A stretch of 7,890 nucleotides of DNA from the NCBI GenBank assembly GCA_019114745.1, contig DXEY01000161.1, positions 1 through 7,890 on the forward strand, given 5' to 3'. Made by a program: the position numbers and the translations under genes. Shown one piece after another: positions 1-5,764 of the stretch (positions are counted from its first letter, which is position 1; each line of letters starts with the position of its first letter). This DNA is from Candidatus Mediterraneibacter colneyensis. GTDB lineage: Bacteria > Bacillota > Clostridia > Lachnospirales > Lachnospiraceae. Under the pieces are notes generated by a model, which worked only from the letters and a program-made list of their open reading frames with translations, ran no database searches and had not been told where the DNA came from.

Positions 1-24
1 TGTAAAAATATATGGAAAATACTG

Positions 25-67
25 ATTTGGGGACGTAGTAAAACCGCATTTTACTACGTCCCCAAAT
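25..67. repeat. Perfect 19-bp inverted repeat (REP/MITE-like hairpin)
   Basis: Bases 25-43 and 49-67 are exact reverse complements around a 5-base loop (CCGCA at 44-48). The core of the arm is TTTGGGGACGTAGTAAAA. The hairpin starts 6 bases past the proA stop codon, so it would form at the 3' end of that transcript. No T-run follows it in the proA direction, so it is not a textbook intrinsic terminator, although it could still stabilise the RNA end or block read-through. Perfect pairing, a short loop and an intergenic position next to a stop codon are typical of dispersed palindromic elements moved by REP-associated (Y1/IS200-like) transposases. No transposase is present here, so that link is inference. 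Confidence 0.8.
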
Positions 68-72
68 TCGCT

Positions 73-1323
73 TTATTTCCGGATCTGTCCACTTCCGAAG
101 ATAATATATTTCGTAGTCGTCAACGCCTCCAGCCCCATCGGCCCCCTGGCGTGAAGCTTCTGTGTGCTGATTCCGATCTCCGCGCCGAAGCCGAACTCAA
201 ATCCATCGGTAAATCTGGTAGATGCATTGACATATACCGCCGCCGCATCGACCTCATCCTGGAATTTCAGCGCGTTGCTGTAATCTTTCGTGATGATCGA
301 TTCGGAATGTCCCGTATTATACTTATTGATATGGGCGATCGCCTCGTCGATGGAATCCACGATTTTTACGGAAATGACAGCGTCCAGATACTCCGTTCCC
401 CAGTCTTCCTCTGAAGCGGGGATGATCTCGCTGCTGATCGCCTGCGCCCGCTCGTCGCCGCGGATCTCCACATCATGATCCTTCAGCCGTTTCACGATCT
501 GAGGCAGCGCCACTTCTGCCGCGCCGCTGTGAATGACCAGTGACTCACACGCATTGCATACCCCCATCCGCTGAGTCTTGGCGTTCTCTATAATATCTGC
601 CGCCATACGGACATCCGCAGAGTCGTCAACATATATATGGCAGTTTCCCGTGCCGGTCTCGATCACGGGAACTGTGCTGTTCTCCACCACATTGGCGATC
701 AGCCCTGCTCCGCCTCTGGGGATAAGGACATCAATCCCGCCGTGCATCTTCATCATCTCAGATACGACTTCCCGGCTCGTATCTTCTACTAAAACAACCA
801 GATCCTGGCTGAGCCTCTCCTTGCGCAGCCCTGCCTTGATGGCACGGACAATCGCCTGGTTGGAATGGATCGCATCACTTCCGCCCCGCAGGATCACCGC
901 GTTGCCTGTCTTAAAACAGAGTCCGAACGCGTCCGCCGTCACATTTGGCCGTGATTCATAGATGATCCCCACCACTCCCAGGGGCACCCGCTTCTGTCCG
1001 ATCCTGAGCCCGTTGGGTCTGGTCTTCATATACAGGACCTCCCCTACAGGATCATCAAGTGCCGCGATCTGCCGAAGTCCTTCTGCCATATCAATGATCC
1101 TTTTTTCCGATAATGCCAGCCGGTCAATGAGCGACTGCCTGATCCCTTTCTCCCTCGCTGCCGCAAGGTCTTTCTCATTTTCTTCCAGGATCGCATCCTG
1201 TTGGGCAAGCAGTTCCTCTGCTACAGACATAAGCCCTCTGTTTTTCTCTGCGGTACCTAGCTTTGCCGCCTCGGACGCGGCATTTTTCGCAAGCTTTGTG
1301 AGCATTTCCATATACGTTTCCAT
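73..1323 (-). CDS. proA: Glutamate-5-semialdehyde dehydrogenase (gamma-glutamyl phosphate reductase)
   Basis: This cytoplasmic enzyme reduces gamma-glutamyl phosphate with NADPH to glutamate-5-semialdehyde, the second step of proline synthesis from glutamate. The 416-residue product has the usual ProA length. Visible family motifs, numbered from the chosen start, are IYESRPNVTADA near 121-132, GTGNCHIYVD near 224-233, the catalytic cysteine C256 in QRMGVCNACES, and GFGAEIGIST near 378-387 followed by HARGPMGLEALT. An in-frame ATG lies 10 codons upstream (1353), but the start at 1323 (METYMEM) has AGAAAGGAG 6 bases before it and fits the family N-terminus. The gene usually follows proB (glutamate 5-kinase). 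Here the upstream neighbour is instead a PPC-domain gene, 104 bases away, so proB must lie elsewhere or left of the window. The perfect hairpin at 25-67 follows its stop. Confidence 0.97.
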   Translation of the reverse strand: METYMEMLTKLAKNAASEAAKLGTAEKNRGLMSVAEELLAQQDAILEENEKDLAAAREKGIRQSLIDRLALSEKRIIDMAEGLRQIAALDDPVGEVLYMKTRPNGLRIGQKRVPLGVVGIIYESRPNVTADAFGLCFKTGNAVILRGGSDAIHSNQAIVRAIKAGLRKERLSQDLVVLVEDTSREVVSEMMKMHGGIDVLIPRGGAGLIANVVENSTVPVIETGTGNCHIYVDDSADVRMAADIIENAKTQRMGVCNACESLVIHSGAAEVALPQIVKRLKDHDVEIRGDERAQAISSEIIPASEEDWGTEYLDAVISVKIVDSIDEAIAHINKYNTGHSESIITKDYSNALKFQDEVDAAAVYVNASTRFTDGFEFGFGAEIGISTQKLHARGPMGLEALTTTKYIIFGSGQIRK

Positions 1324-1365
1324 TGTGCTCTCCTTTCTGCACATGTCCAGCATCTGCTGTCCACT

Positions 1366-1395
1366 ATTCTACCATCAAAATCCAGTTTATGCCAT
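1366..1395 (-). promoter_or_regulatory. Possible promoter of proA
   Basis: On the minus strand a -10-like TAGAAT (1366-1371) lies 18 bases downstream of a weak -35-like ATGGCA (1390-1395). It sits in the 104-base gap between the PPC gene and proA, about 40 bases before the proA start. The -35 match is poor (4 of 6), so read-through from the feoA-like promoter is an equally good explanation for proA expression. Confidence 0.3.
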
Positions 1396-1427
1396 ATTTT
1401 CTGTGCGAAAGGAATCTTAAGAATTTC

Positions 1428-1850
1428 TTACATAAAATCAAACAGGTTCAATCCGATCTCATCGCTGAACTGCCTGCCGACTCTTCCGCCGATCACACGG
1501 AGGATGATCTCCGCCGTTGCGCTGACGACCGCAGAACTCATATGCCCTCCGATCACCTTTCCCGAGGGGTCTCCCACACTCATATGCAGATGGAGATATG
1601 GCTCTCCCTCTTTTGTCGTCAGAGTTCCCGCCAGTGAGACAATCTCAAAGCATCCCTCAAACTGATTCCCGCAGAACTCCTTCTTTTCCGTATCAAATGC
1701 ACCGATCCTGATCTTATTTACGGCGCCGATCCCGCTGACAGACGCCAGGTGGATTTCCTCTTTTTCAGCAACCCTGATCAGCTCTGCGCATATCTCCTCC
1801 CCGGGATCCAGGCGCAGAACGATCGTATCGTCAAATCTTCTGTACTCCAT
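1428..1850 (-). CDS. PPC/PCC (DUF296) domain protein
   Basis: The single-domain protein of 140 residues matches the plant-and-prokaryote-conserved (PPC, DUF296) family, which includes plant AT-hook proteins and many small bacterial members of unsettled function. Visible hallmarks are SGIGAV (39-44), the central strand YLHLHMSVGD (85-94) leading into GKVIGGHM (97-104), and a C-terminus ending in LFDF. H87, H89 and H103 are the conserved histidines that probably cluster in the folded trimer. Bacterial members are often annotated as DNA-binding, but this protein has no AT-hook or other added DNA-binding segment, so I would not assume it binds DNA. The ribosome-binding site (1854-1860) overlaps the stop of the upstream FeoA-like gene, with only 9 bases between the genes. 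That implies translational coupling and a shared transcript. Confidence 0.9.
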   Translation of the reverse strand: MEYRRFDDTIVLRLDPGEEICAELIRVAEKEEIHLASVSGIGAVNKIRIGAFDTEKKEFCGNQFEGCFEIVSLAGTLTTKEGEPYLHLHMSVGDPSGKVIGGHMSSAVVSATAEIILRVIGGRVGRQFSDEIGLNLFDFM

Positions 1851-1859
1851 AATCTCCTC

Positions 1860-2084
1860 CTATGAATAATCTCCTACCTTGATCCGGTCAGCGACTTCAC
1901 TTCCAAGCGCCAGCCTCACGTCCCGGACGCCAATGATCACACCGTCCCGGCACTGCTGGATCACACGGACGGTACCGCCCTCCTCCACATGGCGGCTGTG
2001 CAGAAAATCAAGCACATCCGGAAGTCCGAACATCCAGTGGATCGTGTAAGTTTCACCCGGCTTTGCCTGTGATAATGCCTGCAT
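1860..2084 (-). CDS. Stand-alone FeoA-domain protein
   Basis: This 74-residue protein looks like the small SH3-like FeoA domain: an N-terminal LSQAKPGETYTI, a middle HVEEGGTVRVIQ (32-43) and the typical ending VRLALGSEVADRIKV (56-70). FeoA partners the ferrous-iron transporter FeoB at the cytoplasmic side, and similar domains form the C-terminus of DtxR/MntR regulators. No FeoB or second FeoA is present here, so a role in iron uptake is uncertain. The start is supported by AAGGAGGG (2090-2097) 5 bases before ATG. A good promoter sits immediately upstream and the PPC gene follows after 9 bases. It is a confident FeoA-like fold by pattern, but the function is unassigned. It should not be called feoA without a transporter partner. 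Confidence 0.78.
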   Translation of the reverse strand: MQALSQAKPGETYTIHWMFGLPDVLDFLHSRHVEEGGTVRVIQQCRDGVIIGVRDVRLALGSEVADRIKVGDYS

Positions 2085-2103
2085 CGAATCCCTCCTTTTC
2101 TTA

Positions 2104-2133
2104 ATTTTAGGGATCCGGCACAGAGTTAGTCAA
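2104..2133 (-). promoter_or_regulatory. Probable sigma-A promoter for the feoA-like/PPC pair
   Basis: On the minus strand, TTGACT (2128-2133) and TAAAAT (2104-2109) each match consensus at 5 of 6 positions and are separated by 18 bases. The start point would fall near 2097, at the very edge of the ribosome-binding site (2090-2097), which predicts an unusually short leader of about 13 bases. The -35 box overlaps the last codons of the small Cys-rich frame at 2126-2239. Confidence 0.5.
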
Positions 2134-2239
2134 TCGCAATCTTTGTTTCACATCCGTTACATTTGTAAGTCCTGACGCACCCACATCTCCACGATTCCCT
2201 GAATACCGTTATCCTTCCCCCCCCCCGGCGCGGAACCAT
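2126..2239 (-). CDS. Doubtful 37-aa Cys-rich reading frame after crcB
   Basis: The frame encodes 37 residues whose second half, from about 19 to 37, carries a CxC...CxxC arrangement (WRCGC, then YKCNGC) like a small zinc ribbon, ending KIAID. It occupies most of the 175-base gap between crcB and the FeoA-like gene. The ATG at 2239 has no good ribosome-binding site. Ten consecutive G bases interrupt its 5' part and encode a Gly run, so the frame upstream of that tract is easily shifted. It may be a small metal-binding protein, the 3' remnant of a decayed gene or chance coding. I do not recognise a family. Confidence 0.2.
   Translation of the reverse strand: MVPRRGGGRITVFRESWRCGCVRTYKCNGCETKIAID
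2217..2226. repeat. Homopolymer tract of ten C (ten G on minus strand)
   Basis: Ten uninterrupted C bases on the plus strand, in the gap between crcB and the FeoA-like gene. Such tracts slip during replication and are also frequent sequencing-error sites. It lies about 110 bases upstream of the feoA promoter and inside the doubtful Cys-rich frame, where gain or loss of one base would change the frame. Confidence 0.95.
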
Positions 2240-2259
2240 TCCCACGCAAATGATAAATT

Positions 2260-2625
2260 TTATCCGATTTGTTCTGCCAGATACATCCCCGCAGCCACTC
2301 CCGCAAGACAGAGCACTGCGCTCACCGCCATATACAGCACTGCCGTTCCGTACTGTCCGTTTTCCAGCAAAGCATAGGATTCCAGGGAAAATGTGGAAAA
2401 TGTAGTGAATCCTCCGCACACTCCTGTCTTAAGGAACAGGAGCAGCCCGTCCGGCATGCCCCGCCGTGATGCTGCTCCCGCTATACAGCCGATCGCCACA
2501 GCCCCCAGGACATTCGTGACCAGGGTAAGCAGCGGAAATGTACCCTTATATGGAAGAAGGCTGATGGCATATCGCAACACTGCACCGATCGCCCCGCCGG
2601 CTCCGACGCAGAGAACCCCTGTCAT
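2260..2625 (-). CDS. crcB: Fluoride channel CrcB/Fluc
   Basis: This small membrane protein lets fluoride leave the cytoplasm and works as an antiparallel dimer of four-helix subunits. The 121 residues are of normal length. Family marks are GAGGAIGAVLRY (8-19), the T-x-x-x-N segment LLTLVTNVLGA (32-42, N39), and GGFTTFSTFSLES (71-83), which carries the central sodium site and the pore Phe residues. A final hydrophobic helix spans about 96-116. The ATG overlaps the nitroreductase stop as ATGA, and the upstream CAGGAG supplies the ribosome-binding site, so the two are translationally coupled. Many Firmicutes carry two adjacent crcB genes forming a heterodimer. Only one is present here, so this copy probably homodimerises or pairs with a distant gene. 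No fluoride riboswitch is seen directly before it. Confidence 0.95.
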   Translation of the reverse strand: MTGVLCVGAGGAIGAVLRYAISLLPYKGTFPLLTLVTNVLGAVAIGCIAGAASRRGMPDGLLLFLKTGVCGGFTTFSTFSLESYALLENGQYGTAVLYMAVSAVLCLAGVAAGMYLAEQIG

Positions 2626-3155
2626 GGCTCCTGCCTCACATACACAACGTAATCGTCTTTTCTCGGTTTTGCCTTCGGAACAGCGCCATCGGCTGGATAT
2701 CCGAGGATACAGTGCCCGACGCCGATATAATCCCCTTCAACGCCCCATTTTTTCAGAAGCGCTTTCCCTTCCTCAGAGTCAAACACTTCTCTTGCCCGGT
2801 GGATCCAGCAGGATCCCACACCGACCGCATATGCCGCATTCATCAGGTTGCCCAGCACAAGAGAGCCGTCCTCCACGCAGGTCGGACGCTCCTTTGATGC
2901 AAGGACGACAAGCACCGTCGGCGCCCCGTAGAACGGATCGGAATCCGTACCCAGATACTTTGCATTCAGCCGGGAGAGCTCATCCCGCGTCTCCCTGTCC
3001 TGTACAACGATGATCTTCGGCGACTGCATCCCCATGCCTGTCGGAGCATACATGCCCGCTTCAAGAATCTTCTGCAGCTCGTCCTCACTGATCTGCTCCG
3101 GTTTGTACGCCCGGATGCTCCTTCGCTCTTTCAGATCCTGTAATGTTGATTCCAC
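2622..3155 (-). CDS. Nitroreductase-family FMN oxidoreductase
   Basis: The 177-residue protein belongs to the flavin-dependent nitroreductase family, which uses NAD(P)H to reduce nitro compounds, quinones, enones or similar substrates. The real substrate is unknown. Visible features are the FMN-phosphate contact RRSIRAY (11-17), the APTGMGMQSP loop (38-47), YGAPTVLVVLA (76-86), the dimer and FMN helix DGSLVLGNLMNAAYAVGVGSCW (96-117), and the end segment GYPA followed by KPRK (152-166). I chose the GTG start at 3155 because AAGGAGG (3164-3170) lies 8 bases before it. The ATG at 3182 would add nine residues, lacks a ribosome-binding site and overlaps the alcohol dehydrogenase gene. The alcohol dehydrogenase stop codon lies in that ribosome-binding site, and the 3' end overlaps crcB by 4 bases. 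Confidence 0.9.
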   Translation of the reverse strand: MESTLQDLKERRSIRAYKPEQISEDELQKILEAGMYAPTGMGMQSPKIIVVQDRETRDELSRLNAKYLGTDSDPFYGAPTVLVVLASKERPTCVEDGSLVLGNLMNAAYAVGVGSCWIHRAREVFDSEEGKALLKKWGVEGDYIGVGHCILGYPADGAVPKAKPRKDDYVVYVRQEP

Positions 3156-3163
3156 AATGCCTT

Positions 3164-3170
3164 CCTCCTT
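3164..3170 (-). promoter_or_regulatory. Ribosome-binding site that fixes a GTG start
   Basis: AAGGAGG on the minus strand, 8 bases upstream of the GTG at 3155. It overlaps the TAA stop of the alcohol dehydrogenase gene (3169-3171). It is the reason for placing the nitroreductase start at 3155, not at the ATG at 3182, which would put this site inside the coding region. Confidence 0.75.
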
Positions 3171-4350
3171 ATCCTCTTGCATTTTTATAAATCTGATACA
3201 TATCTTCTTTCGTCAGCTTCCTGACGCAGCCGATCGTCCGTTTTCCGAAATGACTGCATTTCTCCGCCAGCTCTGCCATCTGCTCTTCCGTAAGATCGAT
3301 CCCCATATCGCGGATACAGACCGGCATACCGATCGAGCGGCAGAACTCCTCCATCGCCCGGATCCCCCGGAATGCAGTCTCCAGATCGTCATCTCCGGCA
3401 GGCACTTCCATCACATTTACCGCAAACCTGGCAAACCTCTCAGGGCGCTCTCCTGCCACATAGCGCGCCCAGCTCCCCCAGACAGCCGCAAGACCTGCTC
3501 CGTGCGCCACATCAAACATGCCGCCCAGTTCATGCTCAAGCTGGTGGCTCGCCCAGTCCCCGCCGTCTGTACCGCATCCGGTCAGTCCGTTGTGTGACAG
3601 GCTTCCCGCCCACATCACCTCTGCCCTTGCATCGTAATGACCGGGCTCGTCCATAAGGATCCGTGCATTTTTCATCACCGTCCGTATCAGATACTCGCTG
3701 ATCCCGTCTGTGAGCTCCATATTTTCGCTCTGGTTAAAATACCGTTCCATTGTGTGCATCATAATATCCACACATCCGCTGGCAGTCTGGTATTTGGGGA
3801 GGGTCATCGTAAGCTCCGGATCCATTACGGCAAACTTTGCTCTGGAGCAGTCGTTGTTATACCCCCGCTTCAGCCATCCTTTTTCATTTGTGATCACAGA
3901 GGAATTGCTCATCTCAGAGCCTGCCGCAGCGATCGTCAGCACCACGCCCACCGGCAGACAGGATTCCGCCTCCCGCTTCTTCTCATAAAAGTCCCACACA
4001 TCGCCCTCGTCTGCCGCGCCGTATCCGATCGCCTTGGCAGAGTCAATCACGCTTCCGCCGCCTACGGCAAGGATAAAGTCCACGCCTTCCCTGCGGCAAA
4101 GTTCAATCCCTTCATATACAAGAGACAGCCTGGGATTTGGCACCACGCCTCCGAGTCTGACATACTCGATCCCCGCCTCGTCAAGCGAACGGCAGATCCG
4201 ATCCAGCAGTCCGCTCTTCTCCGCGCTGCGGCTGCCATAATGTACCAGCACTTTCCTACAGCCCTGCTCTTTGACAAGCGCTCCCGTCTGGTTTTCCACA
4301 CCTCTGCCGAACACAACCTTCGTCGGAGTATAATACTGAAAATTCTCCAT
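3169..4350 (-). CDS. Iron-type alcohol dehydrogenase (BDH/YqhD-like)
   Basis: This is a 393-residue group III metal-dependent alcohol dehydrogenase of the butanol dehydrogenase/YqhD subgroup, which reduces aldehydes to alcohols with NAD(P)H in the cytoplasm. The dinucleotide motif GGGSVID is at 97-103. The metal ligands expected from YqhD align as D195 and H199 (DIMMH), H269 (WASHQLEH) and H283 (VAHGAG), with the same 14-residue spacing between the last two. The length is normal. It starts 3 bases after the hydrolase stop, with GGGAGGGAG as ribosome-binding site inside that gene. Physiologically it may remove reactive aldehydes or balance NAD(P)H. The exact substrate and cofactor preference cannot be read from sequence. 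It is confident as to family and moderate as to subgroup. Confidence 0.93.
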   Translation of the reverse strand: MENFQYYTPTKVVFGRGVENQTGALVKEQGCRKVLVHYGSRSAEKSGLLDRICRSLDEAGIEYVRLGGVVPNPRLSLVYEGIELCRREGVDFILAVGGGSVIDSAKAIGYGAADEGDVWDFYEKKREAESCLPVGVVLTIAAAGSEMSNSSVITNEKGWLKRGYNNDCSRAKFAVMDPELTMTLPKYQTASGCVDIMMHTMERYFNQSENMELTDGISEYLIRTVMKNARILMDEPGHYDARAEVMWAGSLSHNGLTGCGTDGGDWASHQLEHELGGMFDVAHGAGLAAVWGSWARYVAGERPERFARFAVNVMEVPAGDDDLETAFRGIRAMEEFCRSIGMPVCIRDMGIDLTEEQMAELAEKCSHFGKRTIGCVRKLTKEDMYQIYKNARG

Positions 4351-4353
4351 CTG

Positions 4354-4890
4354 TCACTCCCTCCCGTCGATCTGGATCTGGCACATTTCCATTGCGCCTG
4401 CCGCCTGCTCATGACTCTCCGGCGTCACGCCCGCACAGCAGGAAATATCGACCCGTACCGGGATTTCCGGAAGGTATGCCTTGAGCAGGAGCGCGTTGGA
4501 GATCACGCAGATATCCGTACACAGCCCGATCAGGGTGATCTCATCGACAGGCTCCACTGTCTCATTTAACTCTTTTACATACTCGCCGAGCTCCACGCTT
4601 CCAAACGTAGGCTTATCTATGATCTTTGCCCCTTTTTCGTCAAGCGCATCCGCCACCCGGGGACACAGCATCCATCCCTCTGTACCTTTTACACAGTGTA
4701 CGACCGGGAGATGTCTGCCCTCCTCGCTGTCCAGATACCCTTCTCCATGGGTATCCCGGGTAGCAATGATCCTGCCCTGAAATTCCCGGATCTTCTGAAC
4801 CACTCCGGACACGATCCCGACAGCCTCCTGCGTTCCAAGAGCACCGTCGATAAAATCATTCTGCATGTCAACTACTACCAGTACTTTCAT
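4354..4890 (-). CDS. Nicotinamidase-like cysteine hydrolase (isochorismatase family)
   Basis: The 178-residue protein is a cysteine hydrolase of the isochorismatase/nicotinamidase superfamily. The catalytic triad is visible as D8 (VVVDMQNDF), K93 (DKPTFGS) and C128 (LCTDICVIS). Candidate metal ligands are D46 and H48 (TRDTH) with H60 or H65, a pattern closer to nicotinamidases (PncA) than to isochorismatases. HCVKGTEGW (65-73) also resembles PncA. The likely reaction is nicotinamide to nicotinate plus ammonia, feeding NAD salvage, although other amide substrates are possible. Its start overlaps the glycosylase stop as ATGA, with a ribosome-binding site (GAAAGGAGG) inside that gene. The alcohol dehydrogenase follows after 3 bases. 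NAD recycling would suit the neighbouring NAD(P)H-dependent enzymes, but this is inference. Confidence 0.88.
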   Translation of the reverse strand: MKVLVVVDMQNDFIDGALGTQEAVGIVSGVVQKIREFQGRIIATRDTHGEGYLDSEEGRHLPVVHCVKGTEGWMLCPRVADALDEKGAKIIDKPTFGSVELGEYVKELNETVEPVDEITLIGLCTDICVISNALLLKAYLPEIPVRVDISCCAGVTPESHEQAAGAMEMCQIQIDGRE

Positions 4891-5717
4891 GTTCTGCCTC
4901 CTTTCAGGTCATAGTAAAATATGTACTGCTGCATCACTCCGGCACACCCTCTGTATCTCTCAAAGGGAAATCCGTCTTTGTACTCTTCTGCGAGCACCTT
5001 GTTTATATGGGTATCTACCGGAAATGCATCCAGATGATGGAGTGCAAAAAGGCAGATACAGTCCGCCACTTTGCCCCCGATCCCCGGCAGCCTCATCAGT
5101 TCGGAGCGCGCTTCCGGATAGTCCATCTTCTCCAGAGCGGCAAGATCGATCTCACCGTCTGCAATCATCCCCGCAGTCTGGCAGATGTACCTGCTCCGAT
5201 AACCCAGTTTCAGCACGCGAAGTTCCTCCTCCGTCGCAGCCGCCAGACTCCCGGCAGTGGGAAAATCATAATAATCCCTGCCATCCGGCGTCGTCTTTTT
5301 CTGCCCGTACCGCTCGCTTATCGCACGGATCATCCCTTTGATCCGGGGGATATTATTCTGCTGTGACAGGATAAACGTAACGATCATCTCCCATATATCC
5401 TGGCGCAGAATGCGGATCCCGCTTCCAAATGCCGCCGCTTCCTTCAAATAGGCGTCCTGTCCGTCGATCTTCCCGATATAACCGGAATAAGAGGAATCGA
5501 GATCAAAATAGTGTTCCCAGAACTCCTTATATTCCTCCTCTGTACAATACAATATTGTCTTTCCGCCCACATCCCCGTCTCTGGCAGCACGGATCTTCAG
5601 ATACCGCCCGCCTGCGAAAAGCTCATATATATCCTCAGATACTGCGTCCAGCCGGAAACACTGTCCCGATCCGCAGATCTGTGGAATCGAAAAATGTCTG
5701 CCCTCGATCGTCACCAT
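4887..5717 (-). CDS. ogg: 8-oxoguanine DNA glycosylase/AP lyase (OGG family)
   Basis: This base-excision repair enzyme removes 8-oxoguanine from DNA and cleaves the abasic strand by beta-elimination. The 276-residue protein has an OGG N-terminal domain (about 1-100, including GQCFRL at 18-23) and an HhH-GPD domain (about 105-270). The catalytic lysine is K216 in the hairpin LPGIGGKVADCICLF, and the general acid/base Asp is D235 in FPVDTHI. LRQDIWEMIVTFILSQQNNIPR (104-125) is typical of OGG1-type enzymes, and no C-terminal iron-sulphur cysteine cluster is seen. The start has a modest GCAGGA site 6 bases upstream. It lies 47 bases after the CcdA-TlpA stop and overlaps the next gene by 4 bases. 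The gene symbol is used for the family, and orthology to a named bacterial gene is not proven. Confidence 0.92.
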   Translation of the reverse strand: MVTIEGRHFSIPQICGSGQCFRLDAVSEDIYELFAGGRYLKIRAARDGDVGGKTILYCTEEEYKEFWEHYFDLDSSYSGYIGKIDGQDAYLKEAAAFGSGIRILRQDIWEMIVTFILSQQNNIPRIKGMIRAISERYGQKKTTPDGRDYYDFPTAGSLAAATEEELRVLKLGYRSRYICQTAGMIADGEIDLAALEKMDYPEARSELMRLPGIGGKVADCICLFALHHLDAFPVDTHINKVLAEEYKDGFPFERYRGCAGVMQQYIFYYDLKGGRT

Positions 5718-5764
5718 AATGATTCCTGCGCTTTCGTATTTGTTCTCACTCTGTCAGCCTGAAG

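Noticed and set aside
1321..1353. Upstream ATG for proA at 1353
   Set aside because: It adds ten residues unlike the family, and the AGAAAGGAG site directs initiation at 1323.
1418..1430. Palindrome TAAGAA-T-TTCTTA at the PPC stop
   Set aside because: It is short and AT-rich, overlaps a stop codon, and has no features of a terminator or known operator.
2229..2251. Possible terminator hairpin after crcB
   Set aside because: The stem is short and imperfect (GGAA/TTCC with partial outer pairs) and is followed by G bases, not a T-run.
2126..2419. 97-residue frame running back into crcB
   Set aside because: Its first part is another frame of crcB. Only the tail beyond 2260 could be independent, and that is listed as doubtful.
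3637..4569. 310-residue plus-strand reading frame opposite the alcohol dehydrogenase and hydrolase genes
   Set aside because: It is antisense to two clearly functional proteins with complete active sites, and its translation shows no domain character. It is a by-product of the codon use on the minus strand.
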